DNA of 12,206 nucleotides from Candidatus Margulisiibacteriota bacterium (lineage in GTDB: Bacteria > Margulisbacteria > WOR-1 > JAKLHX01), in NCBI GenBank assembly GCA_022709925.1, contig JAKLHX010000018.1, forward strand, positions 1 to 12,206, written 5' to 3'. The translations under genes were made by a program, and so were the position numbers. The notes beneath the pieces are model-generated. The model searched no databases. It was not told the origin of the DNA and saw only the letters and a program-made list of their open reading frames with translations. Shown piece by piece: positions 1 through 7,502 of this stretch (positions are counted from its first letter, which is position 1; the number at the start of each line of letters is the position of its first letter).

Positions 1-2291
1 TATTCTGGTTTTGATTCGTTATCCATAAGTCCTAGAGCTATAAGGTCATTTATCGTCTTCAGTATCTTTCTCGGCTTATTTTCTCCGTCCGGCATGGAGA
101 CTATCCCTGCATCGGTGATCTCGTCCATAAGCCTGGCGGCCCTGTTGTAGCCGATACGCATCCTGCGCTGAAGATGGGATGTGGATGCCTGTCCGCTCTC
201 TATTATTATGCGGGCAGCTTCCGCAAAAAGCTCGTCCCTTTGCGAACCGTTCTGCTGGTTTTGTTTGTCGTTGCCGGTGAACTTGAGATTGAGTATCTCT
301 TCCGAATATTCCGGTGAGGCCTGCTCCTTTATGAAATCGACGATGCGCTCTATTTCGTCATCGCTCACAAAAGAACCCTGGACCCTGGTCGGTTTCATCG
401 CGCCTATCGGAGAATACAACATATCGCCGCGTCCAAGAAGTTTTTCCGCGCCGCTCATATCAAGGACGACCCTTGAATCTATCTGCGTGGCGACCGCAAA
501 AGATATCCTCGAGGGGATATTCGCTTTGATCAGGCCTGTTATGACATCTACGGAAGGCCTTTGCGTGGCCACCACAAGATGTATCCCCGTCGCCCTGGCC
601 ATCTGCGCTATGCGGCAGATTGTCGTCTCGACCTCTGCCGCCGCTACCATCATGAGGTCCGCCAACTCGTCTATTATCACGACGATATAAGGCAAAGGTT
701 CCGGCGCGTAAGCTTCAGGGTCGCTCTCTTTCTTCTGTGCCATCGCTTCGACTTTTTTATTGAACGCTTGGATATTCCTGACACCGGCATCAAAGAACTC
801 TTTGTAACGCCGCTCCATTTCTTTTATCACCCAGTCCTTAAGCGTGGCGGAAGCTTTTCTGGGGTCGGTAACAACAGGGGCCATAAGATGAGGAATATCC
901 GTATATGTAGCAAGCTCTACCATCTTTGGATCTATCATTATGAACTTGACCTCGTCAGGCCTGGCCCGCAAGAGAATACTTATTATAAGGGAATTGATCG
1001 CGACGCTTTTTCCGGATCCGGTAGTACCTGCAATGAGTACGTGAGGCATCTTTGTAAGGTCCCCGAATATGGAAGCGCCGGCGATATCTTTTCCTATACC
1101 TATGAATAATTTTGAAGCATTATTTACGAACTCCTGCGTCCTTGCTATCTCGCCGAGCCTGACAGGAGTGACCGTAGGATTAGGGACCTCTATGCCGACG
1201 ACCGATTTACCGAATATCGGGGCTTCGATCCTGACGCCTCCCGAAGCAAGATTAAGGGCTATATCATCCGCGAGGTTCGCGATCTTGCTTACTTTGACGC
1301 CGGGTTCCGGCTGGACCTCGAACCTTGTCACGGCAGGACCTATGCTGATGTTCACCACCTGGGCAGCCACCCCGAAACTCTGCAAAACTCTTTCAAGGTC
1401 GGTTTTTCTTTGCTGCGTAAGCTCCCGCAGCTTCATCGCTTTTTGTTTTTCTTTATCGGTAAGTGTGTTCAAAAGGTCCAAAGAAGGCAGTTTATAAGAA
1501 TGCCTTTTATACTTTTTCTGGGGTTTGTCCTGGACAATATCGAGGTCCATTTTCTGATCCTCTTTAGGCTCATCCTTTATGATATCTTCCCTGACAGGGA
1601 TGGCCGCTTCGCTTTTTTGCCCGATATCTTTGATCAGATTAAGCTGTGAAGGTATAGAATTTTTGTCTTCGCGGTAATCTTCTTCGTCCATTACAGGCCC
1701 TTCGATATTGACCTTCTTTTTTCTTGGACGGTCTTTAAGGTTTTCGTCCTCTCTTGAAGGCCATAAGCTCTCTATGAACTCGACGACAGAATCTATCCTT
1801 GTTATGTTGAAGCCCATGATCAGCGATATTATAAGGGAAGCGGAAAGCAATATATAGGTCCCGGCCGTACCCAGTATCTTTGTAAATACGGCTGCAAAAG
1901 CAAACCCGAGTGCCCCGCCTCCGCCCTTCATCCAAAGTGCCGGAGCGTCAAGATAATACCTCGGGAAGAATATCTGGGCTGCCGTTATGAAAGTCAAAAA
2001 GAACAGAGTGAAGCCGAATAGCCGGGACCTGAGAGAACGCGGTGATTGCATGGTGAGCATCACAGCTCCCATAAAAGTCAAAAGTATCGGCATAAGCCAT
2101 ACGCCAAAGCCGAATATCTTTTCAAGGAGCCATTTCACCCCGTAAAGCCCGAAAAGGCCCGTCCAACTGGAAGAAGTGGAAGAAGATGCTTCACAAAAAA
2201 GCAGATATATGGCAAAAGCGATGATAAGTATGCCGCCGGCTATATGCCTGTGGCCAAGGTTATCGCGTTCTTCGGGCTTTTTGCTTGCCAA
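1..2291 (-). CDS. ftsK: DNA translocase FtsK/SpoIIIE, 3' end beyond window
   Basis: Membrane-anchored hexameric ATPase that pumps double-stranded DNA through the division septum and helps resolve chromosome dimers. The frame is open for 763 codons from a TTG at 2291-2289 to the left edge. Order of parts: four or so membrane helices in residues 18-165; a charged linker to about 300; a RecA-like motor with Walker A GTTGSGKS (422-429) and Walker B VVIIDELAD (D541, E542); a C-terminal winged-helix gamma domain from about 685 (SHLQRRMRIGYNRAARLMDE), which reads KOPS-type polar motifs in the family. The gamma domain looks complete, so only a short tail is missing. TTG is chosen because GGAG (2302-2299) sits 7 nt upstream and no ATG or GTG fits before the membrane segment. 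The first 32 bases overlap the end of secF, so translation is probably coupled. The family assignment is certain; the start is inferred. Confidence 0.95.
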   Translation of the reverse strand, partial: MASKKPEERDNLGHRHIAGGILIIAFAIYLLFCEASSSTSSSWTGLFGLYGVKWLLEKIFGFGVWLMPILLTFMGAVMLTMQSPRSLRSRLFGFTLFFLTFITAAQIFFPRYYLDAPALWMKGGGGALGFAFAAVFTKILGTAGTYILLSASLIISLIMGFNITRIDSVVEFIESLWPSREDENLKDRPRKKKVNIEGPVMDEEDYREDKNSIPSQLNLIKDIGQKSEAAIPVREDIIKDEPKEDQKMDLDIVQDKPQKKYKRHSYKLPSLDLLNTLTDKEKQKAMKLRELTQQRKTDLERVLQSFGVAAQVVNISIGPAVTRFEVQPEPGVKVSKIANLADDIALNLASGGVRIEAPIFGKSVVGIEVPNPTVTPVRLGEIARTQEFVNNASKLFIGIGKDIAGASIFGDLTKMPHVLIAGTTGSGKSVAINSLIISILLRARPDEVKFIMIDPKMVELATYTDIPHLMAPVVTDPRKASATLKDWVIKEMERRYKEFFDAGVRNIQAFNKKVEAMAQKKESDPEAYAPEPLPYIVVIIDELADLMMVAAAEVETTICRIAQMARATGIHLVVATQRPSVDVITGLIKANIPSRISFAVATQIDSRVVLDMSGAEKLLGRGDMLYSPIGAMKPTRVQGSFVSDDEIERIVDFIKEQASPEYSEEILNLKFTGNDKQNQQNGSQRDELFAEAARIIIESGQASTSHLQRRMRIGYNRAARLMDEITDAGIVSMPDGENKPRKILKTINDLIALGLMDNESKPE

Positions 2292-3165
2292 AATTTTTCT
2301 CCATCAGCACAAGAAGAGGGCTGGCAATGAACACGGAAGAATACATCCCCAAAGATATACCGATAAGCAGGACTATAGAGAAATCCTTTAGGGTCACCCC
2401 TCCGAACAAGAGAAGGCAAACAAGGACAAAAAGTACGGTCAATCCCGTATTGACCGAACGCGCCATGGTTTGGAGAACGCTGGTGTTGGTGGTAGATTCC
2501 ATGCTAACGATCCCTTTGGACGGCTTAAGAACGTTCTCTCTGATCCTGTCGAAAATAACGATGGTATCATTTATTGAATATCCCAATATCGTAAGCACCG
2601 CGGCGACAAAAGCCGTGTCGACGCTCAACCAGAGCAATGCCGACAACCCTACAGTTATAATGACGTCGTGCCAAAGGGCTATTATGGCGGCAACGGCATA
2701 TTTGAACTCGAACCTGAAAGATATATAGATAAGGATCCCGAAGGTCGCCAATAAAAGCGCCCAGAAAGCCTGGGTCCTCAGTTCCTTTCCTATAACAGGG
2801 CCTATAGTGTCCGCTTCAAGAAGTTCTATCTGTCCGAATTTCCCCTGAAGCTCTTCGATCATCTTGCTTCTTGTATCGCTTTCGACAGGTTCGGTCCTTA
2901 TGCTAAGGTCCCTTTCCCCGGAAAGCTGAATGACGCTTTCCTTCAGGTTGTATTTAGCAAGCACTGCCCTTACATCCCCTATGTGATCTCCTATAGCGGC
3001 CTTATCGTCAAAACGCAGCGTAAGTTCGGTACCTCCGGTAAAGTCTATGCCGAAGTTCATCAGCTTGCCTCTCACGAGATAGTTGTATGAGAACCCGAAC
3101 AAACCGAGCATGAGGAAGATCGCCGATATAGAGAACCACAATCTATATTTTCCGATTATATTCAT
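2260..3165 (-). CDS. secF: Protein translocase subunit SecF
   Basis: Inner-membrane RND-type partner of SecD; the pair uses the ion gradient to help pull secreted proteins out of the SecYEG channel. The 301 residues are normal for SecF. One N-terminal membrane helix (about 8-30) is followed by the conserved FGIDFTGGT motif (38-46), a short extracytoplasmic domain, IGPVIGKEL (121-129), and a five-helix bundle holding the signature ALWHDV (163-168) and TILGYSINDTIVIFDRIREN (192-211). The ATG overlaps the secD stop as ATGA, and GAGGT lies 8 nt upstream of the ATG, within secD, so it is translated together with secD. Its own end overlaps the TTG start of ftsK. All key motifs look intact. Confidence 0.97.
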   Translation of the reverse strand: MNIIGKYRLWFSISAIFLMLGLFGFSYNYLVRGKLMNFGIDFTGGTELTLRFDDKAAIGDHIGDVRAVLAKYNLKESVIQLSGERDLSIRTEPVESDTRSKMIEELQGKFGQIELLEADTIGPVIGKELRTQAFWALLLATFGILIYISFRFEFKYAVAAIIALWHDVIITVGLSALLWLSVDTAFVAAVLTILGYSINDTIVIFDRIRENVLKPSKGIVSMESTTNTSVLQTMARSVNTGLTVLFVLVCLLLFGGVTLKDFSIVLLIGISLGMYSSVFIASPLLVLMEKNFGKQKARRTR

Positions 3166-4508
3166 TTTCCAAAACCTCTGTATAGCAGCGGACTTTTTTC
3201 GTCTTCGACCATATGCCAGTCGATCATAAGGTCCATAAGGAATTTAGTTATGATTATTGCCGTGAACATGCTAGCTATAATACCTACGCTCAATGTAACG
3301 GCAAAGCCTTTTATTGTACCGGTACCAAGCCAGAACAAGGTCCCGGCGGCTATCAATGTGGTTACGTTAGAATCCAAGATAGCGGCAAAAGCCCTGTGGA
3401 AGCTTACGTCTATGGCCATCCTCAGATTTTTTCCCGCTTGAAGTTCCTCTTTAAGCCGTTCAAATATTATTATATTGGCATCTACAGCCATACCGATAGA
3501 GAGCAGGAAACCTGCCACACCGGGGAGCGTAAGAGTGGTCCTCAAAACACAAAGAACCGCAAGCGTCAGGAAAAAATAAACCAAAAGTGCCATAACCGCC
3601 AAAAGTCCCGGCAACCTGTAGTAAGCAACCATGAATATGACTATCGCGATTATCCCCACAAGCCCGGCAAATTTGCTTTTATCAAGGGAATCTTTACCTA
3701 AAGTAGGGCCAACGATCTTCGTCTCAACGACTTTTACCGGCACCGGCAATGAACCTCCTCTGAGCTGGACCACCAGGTCCTGCATCTGTTCTACAGTAAA
3801 ATTACCGGATATCTGCGCTTTTCCGGAAGGTATGGGCTCCCTTACGCTGGGAGCAGAGATCACTTTTTTGTCGAGAAGTATAGCGATAGGTCTTCCGACG
3901 TTCTTTTCGGTGACATTGGCAAATATGCCGGAGCCTTTGGCATTGAACTCTATATCTACCACGGGATTGCCGTACTGGTCCACGCTCGGCCAGGCACCTT
4001 TAAGGTCGGCCCCGGTAAGCACCGAGTTCTTGAGTATTATCGGCCTGTCGCTGACGACCCTTCCATTCTGTTCTTCTTCTACTTTACCCAGCCTGGCGTT
4101 CTCGCCGTATATCTTCTTTATCTTTGCGGTTGTCAGGACCTTCTCATCCGCAGGCGCCCATTCGGCTTCCACGAATTCAAGAAGAGCTGTTTCTCCCAGG
4201 ATCTTTATTGCATGGTCAGGATTTTTTACTCCCGGAAGTTCAACGATCACCTGTTTGTCGCCTTTTTTTTGTATCGTAGGCTCGGTCACGCCAAGCGCGT
4301 CTATCCTGTTCCTTACGACAGCAACAACACCCGATATAGCATCCTCGCCCGCTTTGACGGTCCCGGTATCTTCGGCTTGGAGCACAAGACGTGTTCCGCC
4401 TTGTATATCGAGCCCCTTGGTAAGAGGCATCTTATAATATATGAATATAGAAACCGCGACCAGAAGAATGAGTCCCAGAACTTTAAGTTTGGTAATACTA
4501 TCGCCCAT
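3162..4508 (-). CDS. secD: Protein translocase subunit SecD
   Basis: First component of the SecDF export-assisting complex in the inner membrane. The 448 residues are on the short side for SecD but complete: one N-terminal helix (about 8-27), the GLDIQGGTRLVL motif, a large extracytoplasmic domain to about residue 265, VGPTLGKDSL (266 onward), then five further helices containing SIGMAVDANIIIFERLKEEL with D343 in the expected place. The protein ends in a short basic tail. It overlaps secF by four bases (ATGA). The ATG at 4508 has no recognisable Shine-Dalgarno; instead a sigma-70-like promoter ends 8 nt before it, which suggests a leaderless or near-leaderless transcript. It appears to be the first gene of the secD-secF-ftsK unit. 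Confidence 0.97.
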   Translation of the reverse strand: MGDSITKLKVLGLILLVAVSIFIYYKMPLTKGLDIQGGTRLVLQAEDTGTVKAGEDAISGVVAVVRNRIDALGVTEPTIQKKGDKQVIVELPGVKNPDHAIKILGETALLEFVEAEWAPADEKVLTTAKIKKIYGENARLGKVEEEQNGRVVSDRPIILKNSVLTGADLKGAWPSVDQYGNPVVDIEFNAKGSGIFANVTEKNVGRPIAILLDKKVISAPSVREPIPSGKAQISGNFTVEQMQDLVVQLRGGSLPVPVKVVETKIVGPTLGKDSLDKSKFAGLVGIIAIVIFMVAYYRLPGLLAVMALLVYFFLTLAVLCVLRTTLTLPGVAGFLLSIGMAVDANIIIFERLKEELQAGKNLRMAIDVSFHRAFAAILDSNVTTLIAAGTLFWLGTGTIKGFAVTLSVGIIASMFTAIIITKFLMDLMIDWHMVEDEKSPLLYRGFGK

Positions 4509-4516
4509 GATTTTTT

Positions 4517-4545
4517 ATTATATAGACTTTTAGGCGCATTGACAA
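4517..4545 (-). promoter_or_regulatory. Sigma-70-like promoter of secD-secF-ftsK
   Basis: Read on the minus strand, TTGTCA (4545-4540; five of six bases match TTGACA) is followed after exactly 17 nt by a perfect TATAAT (4522-4517). Only 8 nt then separate the -10 box from the secD ATG, so initiation at the usual distance falls within one or two bases of the start codon. A 13-bp palindrome covers the -35 box. The match is seen in the sequence; activity is inferred. Confidence 0.7.
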
Positions 4546-4548
4546 TGC
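4536..4548. promoter_or_regulatory. 13-bp palindrome over the secD -35 box, possible operator
   Basis: GCATTG-A-CAATGC has perfect 6-bp arms around one central base. It covers all of the -35 hexamer of the secD promoter, where a bound repressor would block polymerase. The single-base centre rules out a hairpin, so a dimeric protein site is the natural reading. It could still be chance, since AT-rich spacers produce short palindromes. Confidence 0.3.
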
Positions 4549-4566
4549 TGCTTGAGCGAAAATATA

Positions 4567-6150
4567 TTATCTGCCGGTTTCTTTGAGGTACTCTTCCATT
4601 AGCACGCGTCCGTTATAATTCGATATTGCATGGAACATCGAACGGATCTTTGCGTCCATTCCTGGGGCATAGGAGCCCCTTCCCTTTTCAAACCTGTCCA
4701 GATCACCGGATATCTGCGTGGCCATTTTCTCAAAAACCCGGATAAAACCGCTGGACAAAAGGAACCTGGACAGTTTGGCTATTTCCGGATTGCTCCATAA
4801 GTCATTGTGAAAGCTTGTTTCCCCCGCAAATGTTGCTGGTCCATATATCAAAACGGTCGGAAGATTCCTCAAACATCCCGCCCCTCCGTCATCAGATCCC
4901 ATTATGTATAATCCGTTCATTGCGGACTTAAGATAGCTTGGACCAAAAGCTTCCGTTCCCTGAGAACGTGTTGAAAACGGATCGGTCGCCCCAACCCAGC
5001 ATCCTCTCCTGGAAAGTCCCGGAAATATCCATTTTGCCTTATAGTAATCGTAATCTCTTAAATAGTCAGCCCTAAAATTACCGCCTTCGTCGTTTATTTC
5101 GGAAATATCGTTCAACAACCGTTCCAGAGCATCGATAGATGACGAATCGTCTTTATGGGCGATGCCTCCGAAAAGATAAAATATAGGCCTTCCCAATCGT
5201 TGTGAGATCTCTTCAAATATCTTATGGTGCTGCAAGAAACTGGTCAAAAGACCTATCTTATATTGTGTGGCCCTCCTCAAAGAGGCAAAAACTATTGCGT
5301 TATCCGGGATCTCAACATTAAACACCCTGGGAAGATACTGTTTTAATATCTGCGAAAGATGCTCATCCTGGACGCTAAAAGCCTCTGCAAGATCGCGCCT
5401 GAAATCTCCGCTTGAGACAGCCGAGTCAACGACATTCGGCTGAGAGAACATCCCGGGATTCTGCCTCCATCCGTCAAAATGCCTGTCCAATACAAGCTGG
5501 GTAGCTATCCCGAGCCAGCTTTCAGCATCCACGGTGTCGGGATATATTTTTAAGTCGTCGACGCGGATATTGTCGGGCAACAGGTTCAAAGCGCTATTGG
5601 AGAACTGGCGGCTTGTGGCCTTTTCTTCAGCCCCAGTGACCATCAAATGGATAGGAGAAACAACTCCGGTTGAATTGCTCGTTCGCATTTCAACAAATAA
5701 CGCATTAGACCCCCTGCCAAAATCCTGCGCAAAAGAGCCCCAAAGCCTTTCTGCCTCCTCCGGATAAAATTGTTGGACCATCTCTCCTTTGGTCCTTGGG
5801 ATGGTCCCGTTCTGCGGCGCATGGATCGTCGCAACGCACAATTTTCTGGTAGCCTGAAGAGCAGCTTCAACATCATTATTGAATTTTTCATAGAACCATA
5901 GGAACATATTGAACTTAAAGAATGCCGTATGTCCGTCGTGGCCGATGACAAGGTCAGCTATCGCATCGTCTTTGCCGAGCAACCCAAAATGCTGGGCAAG
6001 CTTGAACCCTCCCTGCCCCAGAACATGCATCTGGGCAAGGTTTTCCATTGATTCACAATGAGGGTAAAGCTCTCCCGTTATTCCCGGAACGCTTAAACGG
6101 AATGCCGGGACAAAATCTCCGCCTGATTCATATCCGTCGAACATCCACAC
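4567..6150 (-). CDS. GT35 glucan phosphorylase-like protein, catalytic C-terminal part after an internal stop
   Basis: Resembles the short bacterial type of alpha-glucan phosphorylase (GlgP-like, family GT35), which releases glucose-1-phosphate from glycogen or maltodextrin using pyridoxal phosphate. Landmarks in this 527-residue part: LGQGGFKLAQHFG; VIGHDGHTAF (H74) at the place of the usual NEGHAAF; LRRATQYKIGLL, where R292, R293 and K298 match the phosphate-site K/R, R and K of phosphorylases; YLFGGIAHKDD in place of the usual FAGKAHP; and EAFGPSYLKSAMNG, whose K408 aligns with the PLP-binding lysine. The GTG at 6150 is only the first possible start after the TAA at 6178-6180. The nine codons between that TAA and the GTG (NSFKDVPVD) also fit the phosphorylase fold, and no Shine-Dalgarno stands at a good distance (AAGG is 14 nt away). 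This is therefore probably the back half of one gene rather than an independent one. Divergence from known enzymes is large, so the substrate is open. Confidence 0.75.
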   Translation of the reverse strand: MWMFDGYESGGDFVPAFRLSVPGITGELYPHCESMENLAQMHVLGQGGFKLAQHFGLLGKDDAIADLVIGHDGHTAFFKFNMFLWFYEKFNNDVEAALQATRKLCVATIHAPQNGTIPRTKGEMVQQFYPEEAERLWGSFAQDFGRGSNALFVEMRTSNSTGVVSPIHLMVTGAEEKATSRQFSNSALNLLPDNIRVDDLKIYPDTVDAESWLGIATQLVLDRHFDGWRQNPGMFSQPNVVDSAVSSGDFRRDLAEAFSVQDEHLSQILKQYLPRVFNVEIPDNAIVFASLRRATQYKIGLLTSFLQHHKIFEEISQRLGRPIFYLFGGIAHKDDSSSIDALERLLNDISEINDEGGNFRADYLRDYDYYKAKWIFPGLSRRGCWVGATDPFSTRSQGTEAFGPSYLKSAMNGLYIMGSDDGGAGCLRNLPTVLIYGPATFAGETSFHNDLWSNPEIAKLSRFLLSSGFIRVFEKMATQISGDLDRFEKGRGSYAPGMDAKIRSMFHAISNYNGRVLMEEYLKETGR

Positions 6151-6177
6151 GTCGACAGGGACATCCTTAAAAGAGTT

Positions 6178-6180
6178 TTA
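6178..6180 (-). other. In-frame TAA splitting the phosphorylase gene
   Basis: The codon starting at 6180 on the minus strand is TAA, in the same frame as both the ATG at 6666 and the long downstream frame ending at 4567. Reading through it gives a 699-codon phosphorylase-like frame plus the final stop, a normal length for the short GT35 type. TAA is the ordinary stop of secF and other genes here, so a changed genetic code is not a good explanation. Confidence 0.85.
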
Positions 6181-6666
6181 CGAGCGCTTTTGTACGGACA
6201 GGAAATTGCCGAGATAATGATATCCGTCCTTGCCTTCCGGCGACACATCGAAGAACTGCACTTTTTGTCTGGTCCCCTCAAAAGACTGCACTCTTCTTTT
6301 TGAATGTAGCAGGCTGACGTTCATCAGGCCAAAATGGCCAGCCCTTCCGAAACGCGCGCCGGTCCAATTTTGCGTCTCGCTTATTATACCGAGACCTCCT
6401 GCACCACCGGGAGGCCTATCAAAATCGGCCTGTATCTGAGTAAAGACCCTGCTAAGGTCCAGACATTTTAACGCGCTGACCGTTTTCGGAAGATGGCTTG
6501 AGCCCGCATAAGCTCTTTCGATCAGTTTTTCACAAGAAGGGACGTGCACGCTTTCCATTCCGACATCGATAATAACACGGTGCAGGGGATTTGCTGCTTT
6601 AAAAGCTCTTTGCTGGGCGACCCAGGTATTTACTTTGCTCAATCCGGTTTGGCTTATAGTAGGCAT
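6178..6666 (-). CDS. GT35 glucan phosphorylase-like protein, N-terminal part ending at the internal stop
   Basis: The 162 residues match the N-terminal part of short glucan phosphorylases weakly but in the right order: HRVIIDVGMES at the usual YFSAEF-type strand, a 50-residue variable stretch, PPGGAGGLGIISE (the GGLG loop of the family), FGLMNVSLLHS, then the strand before DGYHYLGNFLS. It carries no phosphate or PLP residues and cannot be an active enzyme alone. Homology goes on in the same frame beyond its TAA, so I read it as the front piece of one interrupted gene. The ATG at 6666 lacks a clear Shine-Dalgarno (only AAGAAAG); a TATACA lies 11 nt upstream but without a convincing -35 box. 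It is 65 nt downstream of the MBL gene, which may share its transcript. Confidence 0.7.
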   Translation of the reverse strand: MPTISQTGLSKVNTWVAQQRAFKAANPLHRVIIDVGMESVHVPSCEKLIERAYAGSSHLPKTVSALKCLDLSRVFTQIQADFDRPPGGAGGLGIISETQNWTGARFGRAGHFGLMNVSLLHSKRRVQSFEGTRQKVQFFDVSPEGKDGYHYLGNFLSVQKRS

Positions 6667-6697
6667 GTTTCTTTCTTTGTATACATATATCGGAGGG

Positions 6698-6710
6698 ATT
6701 TCCGGGAAAT
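6698..6710. promoter_or_regulatory. 13-bp palindrome upstream of the phosphorylase gene
   Basis: ATTTCC-G-GGAAAT has perfect 6-bp arms with one central base, in the 65-nt spacer between the MBL gene and the phosphorylase start. It may be a protein-binding site. The one-base centre prevents a hairpin, and no T-run follows on the transcribed strand, so it is not a terminator. Chance cannot be excluded. Confidence 0.25.
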
Positions 6711-6731
6711 TTCAGATGTATTGCGGTTTTC

Positions 6732-7487
6732 TTAAAATTTGAACGTCATTCCGTCGCGGGCGGCTATCACGCGTGTATTACAGTCCCTGGAAAGCCGGGC
6801 GGCCATTTTTTCGGGACCCGCATCCAGCATGAACCTGCCAAAGTGCGTAAGGATCGCGGTCTTAGGTCTTATCTCTTTCAGTATCTTTTCCACATCATCG
6901 ACACAGAGATGGTCCAAATTGCTCGGCTTGTCTTTAAGTACGCTTATTATCAGGATATCCGACTTGTAATATCTGTGCATATCGTCGAAGAACCGCGTAT
7001 CAGAGATATATGACAAAGTCGCCCCCTTGCCTTTGAACTTGAACCCGAAGGTCTCTATACCGTGGACATGTTTTACAGGGGTTTCAAAGGAAACGCTCCC
7101 GACCTTATATTTGCCTTTTTCTTTTAGTACCGTTGTCTTATCCAGATACTTCCTTACATACTTCAGTATTATCGGGTCTCCTTCGAAAGCGCTGATAGGT
7201 GCAAAAACGGTCCCTTTCTTCTTGTGGCCGCCGAGTGTCATGGCCTCGATCATCGCGTTCACATCGCCGGCATGGTCAAGATGGTTGTGCGATAGAAGTA
7301 TCGCGTCAAGGTCCATGGGATCAAGCTTTGGCCGCGCGGCAAAACATTTCGCAAGAGCTCCCGGCCCCGGATCTATATATATGTTAGAGCCGTCAAGGCT
7401 AAGCCATATCCCGGCGGAAGACCGCAGCTGCCTTGCCACAACTATGCGCGCACCGGCAGTCCCGAGGAATTTTATAAAGTTCGCCAT
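6732..7487 (-). CDS. MBL-fold metal-dependent hydrolase, RNase Z/PhnP-like group
   Basis: Cytosolic metallo-beta-lactamase-fold hydrolase of 251 residues. The zinc-binding signature HNHLDHAGD is complete (H67, H69, D71, H72); the remaining ligands are probably H140 or H142 in KHVHG, D163 in ISDTRF and H215 in LTHFG, and LDHL (H193) fits the extra histidine seen in RNase Z-like phosphodiesterases. The N-terminal strand (FIKFLGTAGAR) and IYIDPGPGAL are typical of that group. The long exosite arm of true tRNA-processing RNase Z is not seen, so tRNA cleavage is doubtful; a phosphodiesterase or a cyclic-phosphate hydrolase is more likely. The substrate is unknown. The ATG at 7487 has no Shine-Dalgarno and a TATAAT lies 6 nt upstream. 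It is divergent from the plus-strand kinase unit. Confidence 0.85.
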   Translation of the reverse strand: MANFIKFLGTAGARIVVARQLRSSAGIWLSLDGSNIYIDPGPGALAKCFAARPKLDPMDLDAILLSHNHLDHAGDVNAMIEAMTLGGHKKKGTVFAPISAFEGDPIILKYVRKYLDKTTVLKEKGKYKVGSVSFETPVKHVHGIETFGFKFKGKGATLSYISDTRFFDDMHRYYKSDILIISVLKDKPSNLDHLCVDDVEKILKEIRPKTAILTHFGRFMLDAGPEKMAARLSRDCNTRVIAARDGMTFKF

Positions 7488-7493
7488 GGATTA

Positions 7494-7499
7494 ATTATA
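7494..7499 (-). promoter_or_regulatory. Probable -10 box of the MBL gene, leaderless arrangement
   Basis: On the minus strand a perfect TATAAT (7499-7494) lies 6 nt before the ATG at 7487, so the expected transcription start coincides with the start codon. The -35 region is poor (GATTTT at 17-nt spacing). The position, and the absence of a Shine-Dalgarno, repeat the arrangement at secD. Confidence 0.45.
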
Positions 7500-7502
7500 T
7501 CA

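Noticed and set aside
561..1497. Plus-strand open frames of 142-182 codons
   Set aside because: They lie opposite the FtsK motor domain, whose Walker motifs are intact on the minus strand.
3631..4437. A 268-codon open frame on the plus strand
   Set aside because: Antisense to secD, with no recognisable motif; the Ser/Thr/Pro-rich composition is typical of an opposite-strand shadow.
6178..6180. Recoding of the stop as selenocysteine or pyrrolysine, or an altered genetic code
   Set aside because: The codon is TAA, while those systems use TGA and TAG, and TAA, TAG and TGA all serve as normal stops of intact genes in this window.
6678..6683. TATACA as the -10 box of the phosphorylase gene
   Set aside because: No -35 box is recognisable at 16-18 nt and the match is modest, so I did not list it as a promoter.
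6732..7487. Calling the MBL gene tRNase Z (rnz)
   Set aside because: The metal site fits the superfamily, but the exosite arm of tRNA-processing RNase Z is not visible.
7027..7494. A 155-codon plus-strand frame
   Set aside because: Antisense to the MBL-fold gene, which has a complete zinc-binding signature.
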